64,000 nt of DNA from Aradus depressus (GCA_963662175.1 OY759218.1:14846480-14910479); one strand, 5' to 3'; shown: positions 31,716 to 45,037, numbered from the stretch's first letter. The notes: generated from the letters alone by a model not told the origin. Made by a program: numbers and translations.

Positions 31716-33594
31716 TATATTATACTACTATTTTACAACCGGGAAGGATTTACGTGCAGACCAGTGTTATTAAAGACCATAATTCAAAGGGATCAAACAC
31801 GCGAGATTTATAGCGACGTTTAGCATGTCAGACCTTTCCCAGTGTTCTTATCGAATGTGAAATAACTTAGTGGTGATTGTTACTTTGAAATATGCTCCAT
31901 TTAACAATAAAGCAACCATTTGATACGATAAAAGTAAAAAAAAAAAAATTTTAAAACAATAATTTCTATATTTATTTACAGTATTAAATACAATTAATTT
32001 CTTAGAGCTTACTTTTTTGATATTTTGTAAATCATTTTGATTCTCAATTGCTGAATTGTGTGAGAAGATATTTTGAATTCAATATATTTTTGGCAGCTAC
32101 ATTATTCACCCACCTATTTTTATTTTACCACATATGAAATCACAGACGTTTGGGGAAGTGCTCCCCTCATCAGTATTTTATTTTTTTATTTTTTATTATA
32201 CTACATTCAAGTTTGAAGACGGGCAATGATTGGATTTCAGTCTATGTAAAATAGGATTCTTGGGTCATTTTGCGTAGGTCTTAAGCCAAAGCAATAATAT
32301 TTGAGGAGGCTTTGAATTAAAACGTCATATCGTATATTTAATGTAGGTTATAAAGTATCTTTCATATATTTTTTTTAATTTTTTTCGTAATTAGTAGTAA
32401 ATTCTATGTATTATGAACAAAAATAAATAGGAGTTAAGAGAGTTCTTAATTTTAAAAATAATTTATTTATGATCTTGTGGAATTGCTCAAACATTCAAAT
32501 GTTTTTCTGGATAAGATCAGTGTATGTAATACTTTCACAGCTAGTAATAATTTTTAAGAAGCTGTGACTGTATGTACATAGTAACAATTTTGGCATTATA
32601 TAATTTCTTTTAAATTATGTCATAGATTAGAATTATGAAGATAATATATATCTTCTTTTTAATTTGTATTAAATTTCATTTTTATTAAGACTATTTTTGC
32701 ACGATAAATTATTTAGAAAATATTATAAGAAAAAATAAATAAATATATTATCGAAAAAAATATTATTTGAATTGTGTAAATATTTCGACCAATTTTACTT
32801 GAAAATGTTAAATAAAAATAAGTAGTTATTTAAAAAAAGAGCTTAGTGTTTTTTATTCTCTCTAATACCGTTCGAAAATTTATTTTAGTATGATCAAGTG
32901 CTCCGGTGACGTCGTGAAGTAAATGGCAATTTCCTCCTTTTTAATTTTATTTAAAAAATAATCAGCCATGTTTTTAACATTCGATTTTAATTTGTATATT
33001 TCTCCTAGATACGTCTAAAACAGGTTCTTGTGTGATGCATTTAGAACAATTTCTTATTTAATTTATTTGTTATTGGATGTTCTGTTATGTATCTGCTTGT
33101 AATAAATGAAGACACAATAATAATTTAATTCAGCACAAATAATTTAATCCAATATAATTAAACCCATTAAGAAAAACCCCAACCAATATAACTATCCTCC
33201 CAAAATAAACGATATGAAAATTATTTTCCTATTTTTATTTTAGTGTCATTGAATCCTTATTTTTTAAAATTGTTTAATTGTTTTTGTACATATCAAAGTA
33301 CTCACATTCCTACTAAGCATATTGTAAGGTTCTTCAACATTTTGACTAAACACCACTTTAACTAATAATAACATTTAACTTTCAATTTTATTTAAGTTTC
33401 TTTAAAATATCAAGTTATCCCTCTTTCGTCCATAAAATGTCGTATTACTTATTTCTTTAAATGTAATTCGGAGCTGTTGACATCCTTTAATAAAACATTT
33501 AACGAATTATGTGGGCTTAAATACAAAGAATATAAAAAACTATTTTTGAAGGGCATTTTTGGATTAATATTATAGCCTTAATCATGAATGAAGT
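31716..33594. other. AT-rich DNA, no gene seen
   Basis: No coding segment and no repeat family known from this window, apart from aataaa signals. Part may be TRPM 3' UTR. Confidence 0.5.
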
Positions 33595-33785
33595 TGGGAG
33601 ACACCTATCCATTTGAAAAATAGGTCAATGAAACTGGCAGTGTACTTCCCTAGTACGAATTAATATATTTTTTTCTTTTTGGATTCAGGAGTGAACATGA
33701 TATTCCAGTGAAAACTCAAAAATAGAATTCCTAACCGATTACATAACTTCCCCTATACTTTGTATAGCTCGGGTAGTAAAAAACT
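33595..33785 (-). repeat. R1 repeat copy, reversed and shortened
   Basis: In plus-strand reading it ends ttacataacttcccctatac and tttgtatagctcggg, the reverse of the R1 start, with gtgtacttccctagtacgaat from the R1 end near the beginning. The middle is deleted. Confidence 0.7.
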
Positions 33786-34447
33786 TGAATTTCGATGTTT
33801 CATTTTTTGAAATGATTCTTAAAAACTTTGCTCTCGAGTTGATTCTTGAAGAAATATCGTCTCGTGTTCATAAAAATAAGTTTTCTGAAGTGCATAATTC
33901 TTGGAAAAATGTAGTCTCTTGAAATATGTGCTTCCGAACTCATGATTACCAAATGTGCTCTTCCAAGCTCATGATTCTTGTAAAATGTTCGTGGCCTGAA
34001 AACTTTTTTATGCCTGTTTTAGGCAAATAGGTGTTAACTTTTGAACATAAAGAGAGAAAAAAATATGTCTAGGGTTTCATTTCATTCTTATTAAATTATT
34101 CTAGTCAGCTTCTACTTACGTAAAAGCAACCATTAGTATTTTTAATATCTGCGTAATAATGATTTTCCTAATTGTCTGTTGTAATATTCCATATTTATGT
34201 ATTAATAATTCACTCAGTATTTTATAAAGTTTTAATCTTTGGTATTAAAATTTTAGATGTTGAAAGATGTTTTTATTTAAATTTTTTTCCTACAAACTGC
34301 TTCGACGTCCTCACACATTTAATGATGTTTTATAATCAATCAGATGAGAAATGCATAGTATTTCATTGGAAAAAATGAAAGCATCAATATATCGGAAACT
34401 ACGAGTGACAAAAAAAATTTCAACTCTCGACTGACACAGTTAAAAAA

Positions 34448-34546
34448 TACTGTGGATTTATCATGCTTAGTCATGACCAAACATGATAAATCCACAGTAA
34501 TCGTCACCCTTCTAGGTAGGTCCTACCGTTTTACAGAAGGGTGACG
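34448..34546. repeat. Two adjacent perfect hairpins
   Basis: First hairpin: 18-bp perfect stem, tactgtggatttatcatg (34448-34465) with its complement at 34482-34499, loop 16 nt. Second hairpin: 12-bp perfect stem cgtcacccttct (34502-34513) with its complement at 34535-34546, containing a smaller GGTAGG/CCTACC pair in the loop. They are separated by two bases. No ORF. Confidence 0.85.
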
Positions 34547-34561
34547 GAAAATTCTGACTAT

Positions 34562-35360
34562 AATTACTTTCTCAAATACTGACAAACCTCGAAAAAAAAT
34601 TCTGTCTGTCTGTGAACACGACAATTCCGATATGAATGTATCGACACAATTATATGTGTATCCAGAACCCTCTAAGGATGACACCTGCCCGGGCTTTAAC
34701 TACGAGGTCATATCGCCTACTACTAGAGCGCTTTTTCGTCACTTTGGTGGACATGAGCCCGACTCTACTGTGGGAGTCCTAAATTTTGCCTACCCTAAAT
34801 TTTTATTCACCTAGGGTAGGGGTCTTTAACGAGTACCTGACATCGTACAGGCTCGGGACCATCGCTTAACATCCCATCCGAAGAACGGCGTGCTTAAATT
34901 TATTTTACCTCCCAGATAAAATAAACTAAGGGCCTCAGTCGGGTTTCGAACCCACGATCTTGAGCTCAGAAGACAAGCATGCTACCGGCGCACCCAATGA
35001 CACCTGTTGATTTTCAGCCTAATCGGCGAAAGAGAAGGGGAGAGAGAGGCTTAGCACAAAAACTCTAATTGGCGTTGTAATGAATATATTGACAAGAAAT
35101 TCAATACATTTCAGAGTCCTCTAAGGACGACACCTATTGATTTTCAGCCAAAGCGAATGGGGGGAGCCTTAACACAAAAAGTTTAATAACTGCCGTATCG
35201 ATCCAAATTAAGTATGAGGATTTCGAAGCCTCTATGTAAGTCAGTTATGAGTTTTAGCCCAAACGGTCGATTGGTTTTGGAGGGAGAGCGAAAACGTAAT
35301 TGATTAATTCATGCTGCGGAAGTACATAGTCGGTGATTCACCGACGACTTTTTTTTCACT
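34562..35360 (+). repeat. R1 repeat with a SINE inserted in it
   Basis: R1 starts near gtctgtctgtgaacacgac and runs to gattcaccgacgacttttt. It is interrupted at 34688-34996 by SINE-A. When the SINE and one target copy are removed, the R1 text ggatgacacctgttgatttt becomes continuous, matching other copies. Confidence 0.88.
34688..34996 (-). repeat. SINE-A copy with 10-bp target duplication
   Basis: Flanked by atgacacctg at 34678-34687 and 34997-35006. Plus-strand reading is cccgggctttaactacgagg through gtttcgaacccacgatc and catgctaccggcg, i.e. full length including the tRNA-like head, inserted in the minus orientation. Confidence 0.9.
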
Positions 35361-35633
35361 CCGGTCCTCATAGAATCTAATACTTACTAATAGTTGACGT
35401 TACGGCTCTTCTCAGTCTTATCCTAAGTACAGGGTGTCTACAAACTTCTAAGTTCGAAATTCCTGAAGAGAAAAGAAACGAACTAACTCACTTGAATGAA
35501 ATCGTTGGATTTAATTTTAAGTGTTTCTTAAAATTACTTATACGTTACCAGTATACACCTATATATACATAAATTTACACAAGAACAACGGCTGGCATGC
35601 TGTAGGCTATAGGATGTTTTTCATGATCTAGAG

Positions 35634-36156
35634 CAGTGTTTCCCAACCTTTCGTGGCCCATCTCCCCTTTCTGGAGGTTGACTAACACCTATCGCCCCCT
35701 TTTCATTTTCATTATATGCCTAATTTTAATTTGAAGTAAAGTGTAAATAATAAAACAGTTTTATTATTTTAAACAATTTTATTACCGTATATAAAAACAA
35801 CCAAAGCAGTTTTATCCGGTCACTCCGGATAAATCCGATACATTTCTTACAGATTTTTTTTAATAACGAAGAAGTGAAATAATTAACTAAGATCATTGAC
35901 AAACATTAAAAAAACAGGAGTACATGTTTTCATTTTTAAATTGGACTCTGGAAAAATTAAGAAAGTTGACAGTTAAAATTTGAAAAAATAAATGAATGTT
36001 TGAAAACTTTATTGTTTTATTTTACCAGTACTATTTTTATTTTTCCCCCTTTGAATACTCATCACTCCCCCCCCCCCCCCCTCCACTTATTTATTGCCCC
36101 CCTGATAACCCAAATCGCCCACTTGGGGGCGATCGCTCCCAGGTTGGGAACCACTG
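35634..36156. mobile_element. Non-autonomous hAT element with 8-bp target duplication
   Basis: The ends cagtgtttcccaacct and, reversed, cagtggttcccaacct are typical of the hAT superfamily. The flanks are atctagag (35626-35633) and atctagac (36157-36164), an 8-bp duplication with one change. The 523-bp interior has no ORF and holds a poly-C tract at 36067-36081. Confidence 0.9.
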
Positions 36157-36867
36157 ATCTAGACCTATTTCGAAGAGCAGATTGATTAAGTTTCACGTAG
36201 AGTTCGTAAAAAACGAGTGTGCAGCATCTTTTACCTAGGTCATAGCGTGATCGAGCACACTTCTTTTGTAGTAGTCTACTTGTTGAATCGAAACGTGGAA
36301 GCAACCATAGCGCAAACCTTCCGATGGTAACAGAGTTGACGACGTATCATCCCAGTCAGGGAAATATTGCATTGTTGGCATCACTGCTTCATGTCTCCCA
36401 AACCTGATAATAATTTTCTTAAGATCAATCTCGTTTGATTGATGTCCTTGAAATTAAGAAGAAAATAAATTTTGAAAAATGTAGCATACTTTGCAAACCT
36501 CATATGATGCGTCGCCTTGATAAAAATGTTCCTCATCAATTCACTCGAGAGAAGGCAGAATTGCAAAAGCAATCCAAGCGTTACATTTGTCCGAGAAGAA
36601 AAGACAAAAAGTCGTTGGTGAATCACCCCTTCTTCTCTTCAGATTTCGCTGAAAATTACCAGGTATTGTCCTCATGCGGTCTTGACTTCAATTATGAAAT
36701 TTCATTCGCCCTCTACCCTTCGGCCGATTTCGCGGAAAGTTATCAAGTGTGTTTGTTCCTTATAGGATTTTCGATTTAAATATAAAATTTCATGTTGATA
36801 CATTCATTACATCGGCATTTATTTGGGTTTCTGAGTTACGCCTCGCCCTTTTATTTGGCCGAGATTA

Positions 36868-37285
36868 AACGTTCTCAAGTAATCCGAAAGAAATTAAAAG
36901 TTGAGTCACCAAAATTTCATGTTTTCGGAAACTGACTCAAAAAAGGCTGTCTGTCTGTGATTATATCTTCCGAAAGAATGAATATATCGACACGAAATTT
37001 CATATTTAAAGTCAAAACCCCTATGTGGACAATACAGGTTAATTTTTAGTGTAATCAGCCGAAGGAGGGGAGATTTAGGGGAAGAGGCTCAACCCAAAAA
37101 CCCTAGTAACTTTCAATTTTAGTGAATTTATCGACACACAATTTAGTATGAGGATTTAAAAGCTCCTATCTAAGTCAACTATTGAGTATTATACCAAACA
37201 GTTGACTGGTTTTGGAGCGGGAGCGAAAAGATTAATTCGTTCTGAGGAAGTACATAGCCGGTGATTCACCGACGTTTTTTTCTAA
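36868..37285 (+). repeat. R1 repeat copy
   Basis: Contains ggctgtctgtctgtgatta, gaatgaatatatcgacacg, ggaagtacatagccggtgat and tcaccgacg. The beginning is degraded. 36165-36867 has no recognised gene. Confidence 0.78.
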
Positions 37286-37999
37286 ATTACTTCACTTTCA
37301 TCGTTTATTTCTTCATCCAGTTACAAGTTTGTTCCATTTGAAGCACCAAGAGGCTAGCTAAGCCCCGCCTAAGTGTCAGGGCAGCCCTGACAAAATCTAC
37401 TTACTTCTTCAAGAAGGAATAACTGAAGGGATGAAATAAGGTTAAAAAACAATAACGATTAGCTTATAATAGAATATTAATTAAAAAAAAAAATACAGAC
37501 CTCACTGCATTGGGCGGTAGTAAATCAACAATTTTTCTCTTTATTTTCATTTTTTTTTTCTCAAAGTTTAATTAGGTAATTTACAATAAGGCGAAGGCAC
37601 AAAATAAATATGTAAAACTAACCAATATTTAAATTTATTTGTTTGTACATATTACAATATATAATTAAATTAACAATATATATATAGTCTAGATTTTTTT
37701 TAGATTTTATTTTTTAATTATTTTTATAAATTTTTATTATTTTTCCAAATCTAAATTATAAAGTGAGATGCTTGCCTATAACAGGTTTTGTTCGCAGGGT
37801 TGTTGGAAGGGGACAGGTTTAGGCTCAACGCTAGAATGACTTACTGCTAGAATGAACACAGATCGTACAATCAATCATATCATATTGCATTATATTTTAT
37901 GAAGTAATCTTATGACAATACAAGCTGTCAGCTAAACCATTTTCTGTATTTTTAAAATATTTTCAAAATTGGGAGGCAAAAAAAAGTATTTATTTTTAC

Positions 38000-38570
38000 T
38001 TCTCCAGCTATACGAAGTACATCGGTCAGAAATTCGATGTGGAGTTTTCAACGGCATTTCATGCTTTTCGACCTCCTCCAATTTGAAAAAAAAAAAAAAA
38101 AATCTGTCTGTGAACAAGATAACTACTGATGGAATGAATGTATCGACACGAAATTTTATATGTGTACACAGAACCCTCTAAGAATGACACCTATTAATTT
38201 TCTTCCAAATCGACCAAAAGAAAGGGGGGAGGCTTAACGCAAGAACTCCAATAACTGCCGTTGTAATGAATGTATTAAAATGAAACTTTATATTTAAATT
38301 CCCAGGAGGATGTTACCTATTAATTTTCAGTGGAATGAGCCGAAGGAGAGTGGGGATCAAAAGGGGCTCAACGCAAAAACCCCAATAACTGCCGTTGTAA
38401 TGAATGTATCGACAAAAAATTTAGTATGTGGATTCAGATTCTATGTAAGTCAAATATTGATGTGTTAGCTCAAACGGTCAATTGCATTTGGAGAGAGAGC
38501 AAAGACATAATTGATTTACTCGTGCTGGAGAAGTAGATAGCCGATGGTTCATCGAAGACTTTTTTTACCC
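38000..38570 (+). repeat. R1 repeat copy, long form
   Basis: Starts ttctccagctatacgaagta, contains tctgtctgtgaacaagataac and three gaatgtat blocks, and ends gatggttcatcgaagacttt. It carries two middle segments in tandem, which makes it longer than the others. 37286-37999 has no recognised gene. Confidence 0.78.
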
Positions 38571-39770
38571 TGAGATGGTCAAAACCTTTTCACGTATGAT
38601 TAAATTGTAACTAACAATAAACAATATGATCGGCAAATTCATATGATAAAGACTCATTTTTTAATAATTTTTCTTCACTTTAAAAACGTATTTTAATTTA
38701 ATTATGTAAACTAGTTATTTTTCCTTTTCATTCGCTTTTATCGTATCAATTAGCGATCATAATGTGTAATTGCAATATTTTCTTAACGGATGATTGTGTT
38801 GGAAGAGGTGTTGATAATCATACTTACGACATCTTCATGTTCTCTCTTGTCATAATGACCCATTTTTTATGCTCCTGAGTATCAATTCGATTAAAAAATT
38901 TTGTAAATTGTATTTATTTAAAAGTGAATAATATAAAAAAAGAACCATCTCTGACTTATTTTGTTTTTGAGAAAAAGCAACGTACGATTTACCTGACACT
39001 TCGCACTGTCACATCGTTTATAAAAGATACATTTAAAGAAACAAAAAAATTATATATATATATATTTTTTTTTAAATATATAAACCTAACAATGACTTCA
39101 AAAAAAAAAAAAAAAAATAAATAAAAAACTGATGCTCATAAACCGTTGTAGAAAACATGTATGTCATTTTATATTTTTGTCAAAAAAGGCCCCATAGTAT
39201 ATTTTAATGTATTTAATTTATTTGTTATATTAATTTATATATTTTTTAAGCAATAATATTTTAAATACCGATGTTGAGATGATATTAAACACTAAGAGTA
39301 CTGAACATCACATGAGATTTAAAATGTTTAGAAATTATACAACTATCGTCACAAAACGTACCTGGTCTTAAATACTACATTAAAATTAAATACTGGCAGT
39401 AATGGTCCAAAGGCAAAAAGTAGTTTTTTTTTTTAAAGAATTTTCTTTCTTTCATACTTAAAAAATGATCCCATTTTGGCAAAAGCTGAAGTCTGAAGGC
39501 CTTCACGAACTAACGCACGTTGCACAACAGGAAGGCAGGTGGACCTCATCAGCCATATCAGCATAATATCAGTGAGCCGCAGCAATAAATCAATCAAATC
39601 ATTTATGATTTTTTAAACATTTATTTATAGTTTCAATCAATTTTTTTTTTGGTATATTGATATTGAATGCTCAAATAATAAATTAAAGAAAATATATGAG
39701 AAATTGGTTCTATTCGTTCATGGCTATAACTGTAGCCAGCCGTTTTACATTATCACATCAATATATTATT
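38571..39770. other. AT-rich intergenic DNA
   Basis: No coding segment and no recognised repeat family. Several poly-A and poly-T runs. Confidence 0.5.
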
Positions 39771-40080
39771 TATTGTTTTAATTTTTTATGCAGCTATATA
39801 TCTCCCAATATATTTCAAGTTTTAGACTTAATGTATAATAACGTTAAGAAGGTTAAGAAATTATAACGTTTCGGGAGACATCTCATCCTCGGTATTGTAT
39901 TCATCCAACACAACATCAATCATTCACTTTTGAGTTGTGTAAAGAGATTTTGATTAACAACAATATATTTTTGCTGAGACATATTTTGTTAGACGATATT
40001 TTTGATAAAGTGAATATCAAAGATGTCGACTCATAAAATATGTCTCAGCAAAAAAAATGTAATGGAATAAAAGAAAAATG
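39770..40080. repeat. Penelope-associated repeat with gctgagacat hairpin
   Basis: Contains cgtttcgggagacatctca (decayed hammerhead motif, antisense) and a stem tgctgagacatattttgtta against taaaatatgtctcagcaaa at 39962-40055. The same hairpin occurs at 62637-62735 and 63195-63290. Confidence 0.6.
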
Positions 40081-40084
40081 TTTA

Positions 40085-41285
40085 CGTAAAGATACAGCCT
40101 CCAAGCAGTGACAAATGATAACGGGCAGAGGTTGATCAGTCTGGCAGACTCATGTGACCCAACCGTGGGGAGTACAGTTGGAGACGGGGGTAAGGAAGGA
40201 AGCAGTTATTTCCTGATGGCTGTAATCTGGACGAGAGATGGGGCAAGATTGCCGAGGAAGAAGAGCCTCGGAACCCCCCGGAGGCAATTGAAGGGGCTAT
40301 GTGACAAAAATACGTTTTTGAGAAAAAAAAAACTATTTTGTTAAACATCCTGTAACTTTTTTATTATAATAGATACTAAAATGAACTTTTCAGGCTATAT
40401 TCCTCCAAATATTCTTATGTTTTACATGATTCCTTTGCACTTAACCCCTTTATTCAATACAAAAAATGCAACATTTGAGAAATGTCACTTAACCCCTTTA
40501 TCCACTCGTCCCTTCAATTATACTTGGCAATGGGGGAGTTTGGTATTCCCGAAAAACTTATTGGGATGTGCCGAATTACAATGGATGGGGTAGAGTAGTG
40601 CGAATAAATATTTGACATTGAAAAAGCGATACGAGACTCAGAGATCCAAACTATGGGCACCATCTTCAACAGAACTGTTCAGGTTTTAGGTTATGCTGAC
40701 GACCTAGACATCGTAGGAAGGTCTTTCAGAGACAATTTTTACAATAAGAAGCAGGATCACCAAGTCCAACCACTGTTTCTTTGGACTCCGGCGTCCTCTC
40801 AGAAGTAACTTACTTTCTAGGGTAACAAAGCTGGAACTCTACAAAACCTTGATTCGTCTAGTGTTTGGTAACTTACGGTTCTGAAACATGGAACTAACAA
40901 AGATCGACAAACAAGCACTCCTGATTCACGAAAGGAATATCCTACGTTGCATATATAGAGGTGTCTACCAGGGACAGGACTGAAGGAGAAGAACGAATCA
41001 GGAGCTATATGCTTTGTCGCAAGAACCATACATAGAAAGGTTTGTAAGACTTGGCAGACTAAGATGGGCAGGACACTTGGCAAGGATGGGAGACCATGTT
41101 GTGCCAAAGATGACATTACTGGAAGAAATCCACGGGACCAAACGTGTTGGGAAGTCGAAGCTACATTGGAAGGACGGTGTTGCGCATGATGCGAGGATCC
41201 TACTTGGAGTCAGGAACTGGAGGGCAGCTGCACAGGAGACGACTGGCGAAGGCTAATCCGATGCTTGCGCCGATGATGATGATGA
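40085..41285 (+). pseudogene. Degenerate non-LTR retrotransposon (LINE)
   Basis: Three domain pieces survive in order. TNDNGQRLISLADS near 40105-40150 matches the end of an APE-type endonuclease. Near 40640-40735 the frame reads IQTMGTIFNRTVQVLGYADD, the reverse transcriptase active site (YADD). Near 41010-41255 it reads RLGRLRWAGHLARMGD and GVRNWRAAAQE, the C-terminal region of many LINEs. Frames are broken and the parts between are deleted. Confidence 0.75.
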
Positions 41286-41540
41286 TGACAGCATATATTT
41301 TTTAGATACTTCCGAAGCGTCTATAATTGCTGGGTTGTAAAAAAAATGGGAGAATATGTAGCTGTCGAAAAATATATTTATATCAAATTAATTTTTTGAT
41401 TAATACATGATTGATGGTCATGCGACTTAGTCCACTTGATGAGTCCAATACTGAGGATGGCGGGTTTCTCCCGAAACGCTTAAGGGTTTATGTATTATAT
41501 CTATGACTTGGATAAATTGGGAGATATATATCTGCATACA
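41285..41540. repeat. Penelope-associated repeat with decayed hammerhead motif
   Basis: Plus-strand reading actgaggatggcgggtttctcc and gaaacgcttaag, split here. CTGAGGA would fit the core, but stem II does not close. Flanked by tgggagatata-type inverted blocks. Confidence 0.55.
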
Positions 41541-41972
41541 AAAATACTACATTACCTGAAAATCTCCTTTCACAACGTTCAAAATTACATACTTTGAGGA
41601 TTTCCGCCCTTGGTCTACATTTTGAGTAATGAATGAATGTTTTACAATAAAAATTTACACTAATTAGAAAAATAAATAAATTAATAAATATTAAATATAC
41701 CTCACACCTCACTCTCAAAAAAAAAAAAAAAAAAAAATCATTCTAGTAGTATCCATTTCCAAAAAGTATTTAACTATCTTATAGAAGTGAGGCACATTGG
41801 TAAGGCTTTTTCGGCGAAATCTAAAAAACTATCTCTTAAGGAAATTTAAAGGAAAAAAATCTATGAATATTGAATGGAATATATATTTATTTCGTGAAAA
41901 TTCATGTTGTCAGGATTCTTTTCTTTTTGATAAAGAATAGAATATCAATTAAAATTATTATAGTTGTTTGTT

Positions 41973-42170
41973 ATTGTGACTCATGCCCGAGCTTTAACTA
42001 CGAGGTCATATCGCCTACTACCAGAGCGCTCTTTCGTCACTAACGTTGACATGAGTCCGACTCTACTGTAGGAGTCCTAAATCTTGCTTACTCAGATTTA
42101 GTTCTTTAACGACCCGATATTACACAGGCTCGGGACCATCGCTTAACGTCCCAGCCGAAGTTTTTTTTTA
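41973..42170 (-). repeat. SINE-A copy, body only
   Basis: Plus-strand reading tgactcatgcccgagcttt, taccagagcgctctttcg and acaggctcgggaccatcgc. The head is absent. Confidence 0.75.
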
Positions 42171-44403
42171 CCCTTTTTAAGAAACTACTATCCTCAGGTT
42201 CCCATACCAATGTAAATATTTGGAGAGTTTCAGCACATACTTTTAATGTTATTCATGAATAAACTACATTTTCTCAATGTTTCCTCTAATTCAATTAGTT
42301 TTTTTAAGCACAACCAGGAACATGTATTTTGTAACTTGTATAACCAATGCAAAATTACCAAACTATTTGATTAAAAATTTAAATAAATAAATAAAAAATA
42401 CATTATTTATCAATATATCTGTGCCGATCACTGCATCAAGCTGACATTTAATAATATCGAAGAAAACTATAAGCCTAAAAACATTTCCCTTAATATAGTA
42501 TTATAATTAGATATTTACAATACAAATAAAAAATATACATATCACAACTTAAGATAAAATATAAAAAACTACATTAGTTTCTATCAGACTACGTCTTCAG
42601 TATGAGTAAGTCAGCGGGCTTAGGCCTAAACGTGTCCCATCTCAAAACAATATTTTACTAAAAATCATGAAAAAAAAAAGAGAATTGTTCATGGTGTCAT
42701 GTCAACTGTGGAGCCTATTTCTCACTGATTTTTAAGATTTAATAAAAAGAGCTCAAAGCATTTTATTTTATTTTAATGCTGATGATTATTTAAAATATTT
42801 ATGCAGTTTTTTGTTGACTTTTTTTTTTTTTTTTTTTTTTTTTAACAGAGCCAAATCTCGGAAGTTTACTCTTAAAAGTTCTTATTTTTAATACATGCAA
42901 ATATAAATTCTTTTTGAATTACCAGGCATTCTACCTAATAAAAAACTAAGTAATTAATGTTAAAATGTTATAACAGTAATGAAACTCTTGCTATAAGAGT
43001 AAATGAACCACTATTTACTTTATAGGTATATAAAATGAAAAAACGCTATGGGCTCTATTAGATCATATAAAATATTTTTAGTAATGACGAAATCGCATGA
43101 ATATATATAGTAGGTATAAACATTCGAAGAATGCTCACAGAAAAACATTTTTCTCAAGATGTACATTAACGTAATTAAGAATCTTTAATTTCTAATGTTG
43201 ACTTGTAAAAAATTGTGCACTTTTTTTTTGTCAACATAGAAAAATGTTAGTAAAAATAATTTACTTGTAAAGTACAGAATTAAAAAATCATATATATAGC
43301 TTATAAAATAAAAATAATTTAAGGATTTTAATTTAATACACAGTATAAAATAACAATAAGAAACAATATAATAATAATAACTAAATTGTTGATATAAAAT
43401 ATGTGTGGGTCATTTCACGCAAAACCCATCACTTTTACTACTAATCAAAAACGTTTACTTACGAAGGTATTCAAAAATATTGAACGGTTTTCCGTTGGAT
43501 TAAATTAAATTTTTACTAAAATTAATACCTCAACAATTATTAGTTGTACAAATTTACCAATTGTTTCGTTTTTAAAATAAATAGCAACACTTGTATATAA
43601 CAGAACACTGTATACAATTTTATTTTCCTAATAATACAATTTTACGATAACTTATAAAAAATCATAAATAGGTAAGTCTTTATTATATTTTTAATAAATG
43701 CTGTAAGTAAGCGATGTAGCACGGATATAGGAAAAAAGTTCAAATTTCAAAAGTGAGAGGTGACAGACATGTTCATGGGCTTTTGAAATTCCATACTCAC
43801 ATGATTTACAGAAAATATAATGAGAATTATTTATGAATTTTTCAGATTTTTAAGAAGGTGACCTCTTATTTATTATATGTTTTTCTATTATATATTATTT
43901 ATTTTTAAAAATTGATTATGTAAATGGAATTTTTAATGAATTTATAATACATGTTAAATCGCCAGAAACACATCCGAAAAAATATTAAATAACGAAGAAA
44001 AACTCTTCGATATCTTGGAATATCTCAGTTGTACATATCTAAATTATGAGAAAATCAAAAAAGTAGAAAGGTGAATGTTCAGCGAGAAATGACCCTTGTG
44101 TAAAATAAGTACATACGATTGTTTCAAATCAAAATGAGATTTGGTAATGGGTCATTATGGTAATTTGAAATGATCTAAATGTTAATTTGCTTAATATTAT
44201 ATAAAAAAAATACTAGTTTATAAAAAAATTATATTTTTTAAAAATTTAAACAACATTTTTTAACCGGATAAACAATAATAACTATCACTGTAACAATAAT
44301 TAGGATTTGATCGATTATGGTCCGTAAGCATAAAGCTTAGAGTGATTTTCAACATATGCACGAGAGTAATGTGTATTATGTGCTTGTGTTAACGTGATAC
44401 ATA
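42171..44403. other. AT-rich intergenic DNA
   Basis: Nothing coding and no recognised mobile element. Includes a T run at about 42821-42843. Confidence 0.5.
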
Positions 44404-44545
44404 TAGGGTGTCTGAATTACCAGGTCACCCAACCTTTTTATACCTTTGTACTTGACCGATTTGGAAAAAAACAAAATTTTATTTTCTTAAACTAGTCAAA
44501 GGCAAGCCGAGAAAAAGGATGGGTCAGAGATTCAGACACCCTGTA
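44404..44545. mobile_element. MITE with agggtgtctgaat termini
   Basis: 142 bp with short inverted ends agggtgtctgaatt and, reversed, cagggtgtctgaat, bounded by TA. Internally it has an imperfect palindrome built on gggt.acc, aggatgggt. A relative lies at 49168-49307. Confidence 0.7.
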
Positions 44546-44993
44546 TATGTATATATATATTTTTACATCATACATTGCTTAAAAGCTTTTTAATCCACCA
44601 CATAATAACACTTCACCTCTTAATAAAAATGACTTTTAATAAATGTTTTTCATTAATTATAGAAATGAATACAATACACGCAGAAATCGCGAATATTAGC
44701 GCGTATTGGGCGAAAAATGTATCTATAAATTATTTATATGTATAATAATATATGCATAATATTAAAATGGTAATTAGTTTGATAATTTTTTTTTCAAATG
44801 TTTATAATATCAATAAATATTTAACTAATTAATGCTATGCGTGTCCATAAAGAGATTTGTTATAAAATAGTGCTCATCTCAATATGCCAAATATTATCGA
44901 ACAATTTTTCGTTGAACACAATATTGAAATAATTAAAAAATCCGTATTTCCATGTGACAATACGATGTAACGCAATTACACGGTGTATTTACA

Positions 44994-45000
<7 letters not shown>

Positions 45001-45034
<34 letters not shown>
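45001..45034. repeat. TA microsatellite
   Basis: About 17 TA units. Longer (TA)n tracts are at 48768-48852, 51236-51270, 55138-55180 and 57223-57319. Confidence 0.95.

Positions 45035-45037
<3 letters not shown>

Noticed and set aside
39840..39900. Hammerhead motif in the repeat at 39770-40080
   Set aside because: The core box reads CCGAGGA and stem II is weak, so it cannot be an active hammerhead.
45001..45034. CRISPR or regulatory array
   Set aside because: Simple TA microsatellite; no spacer structure.
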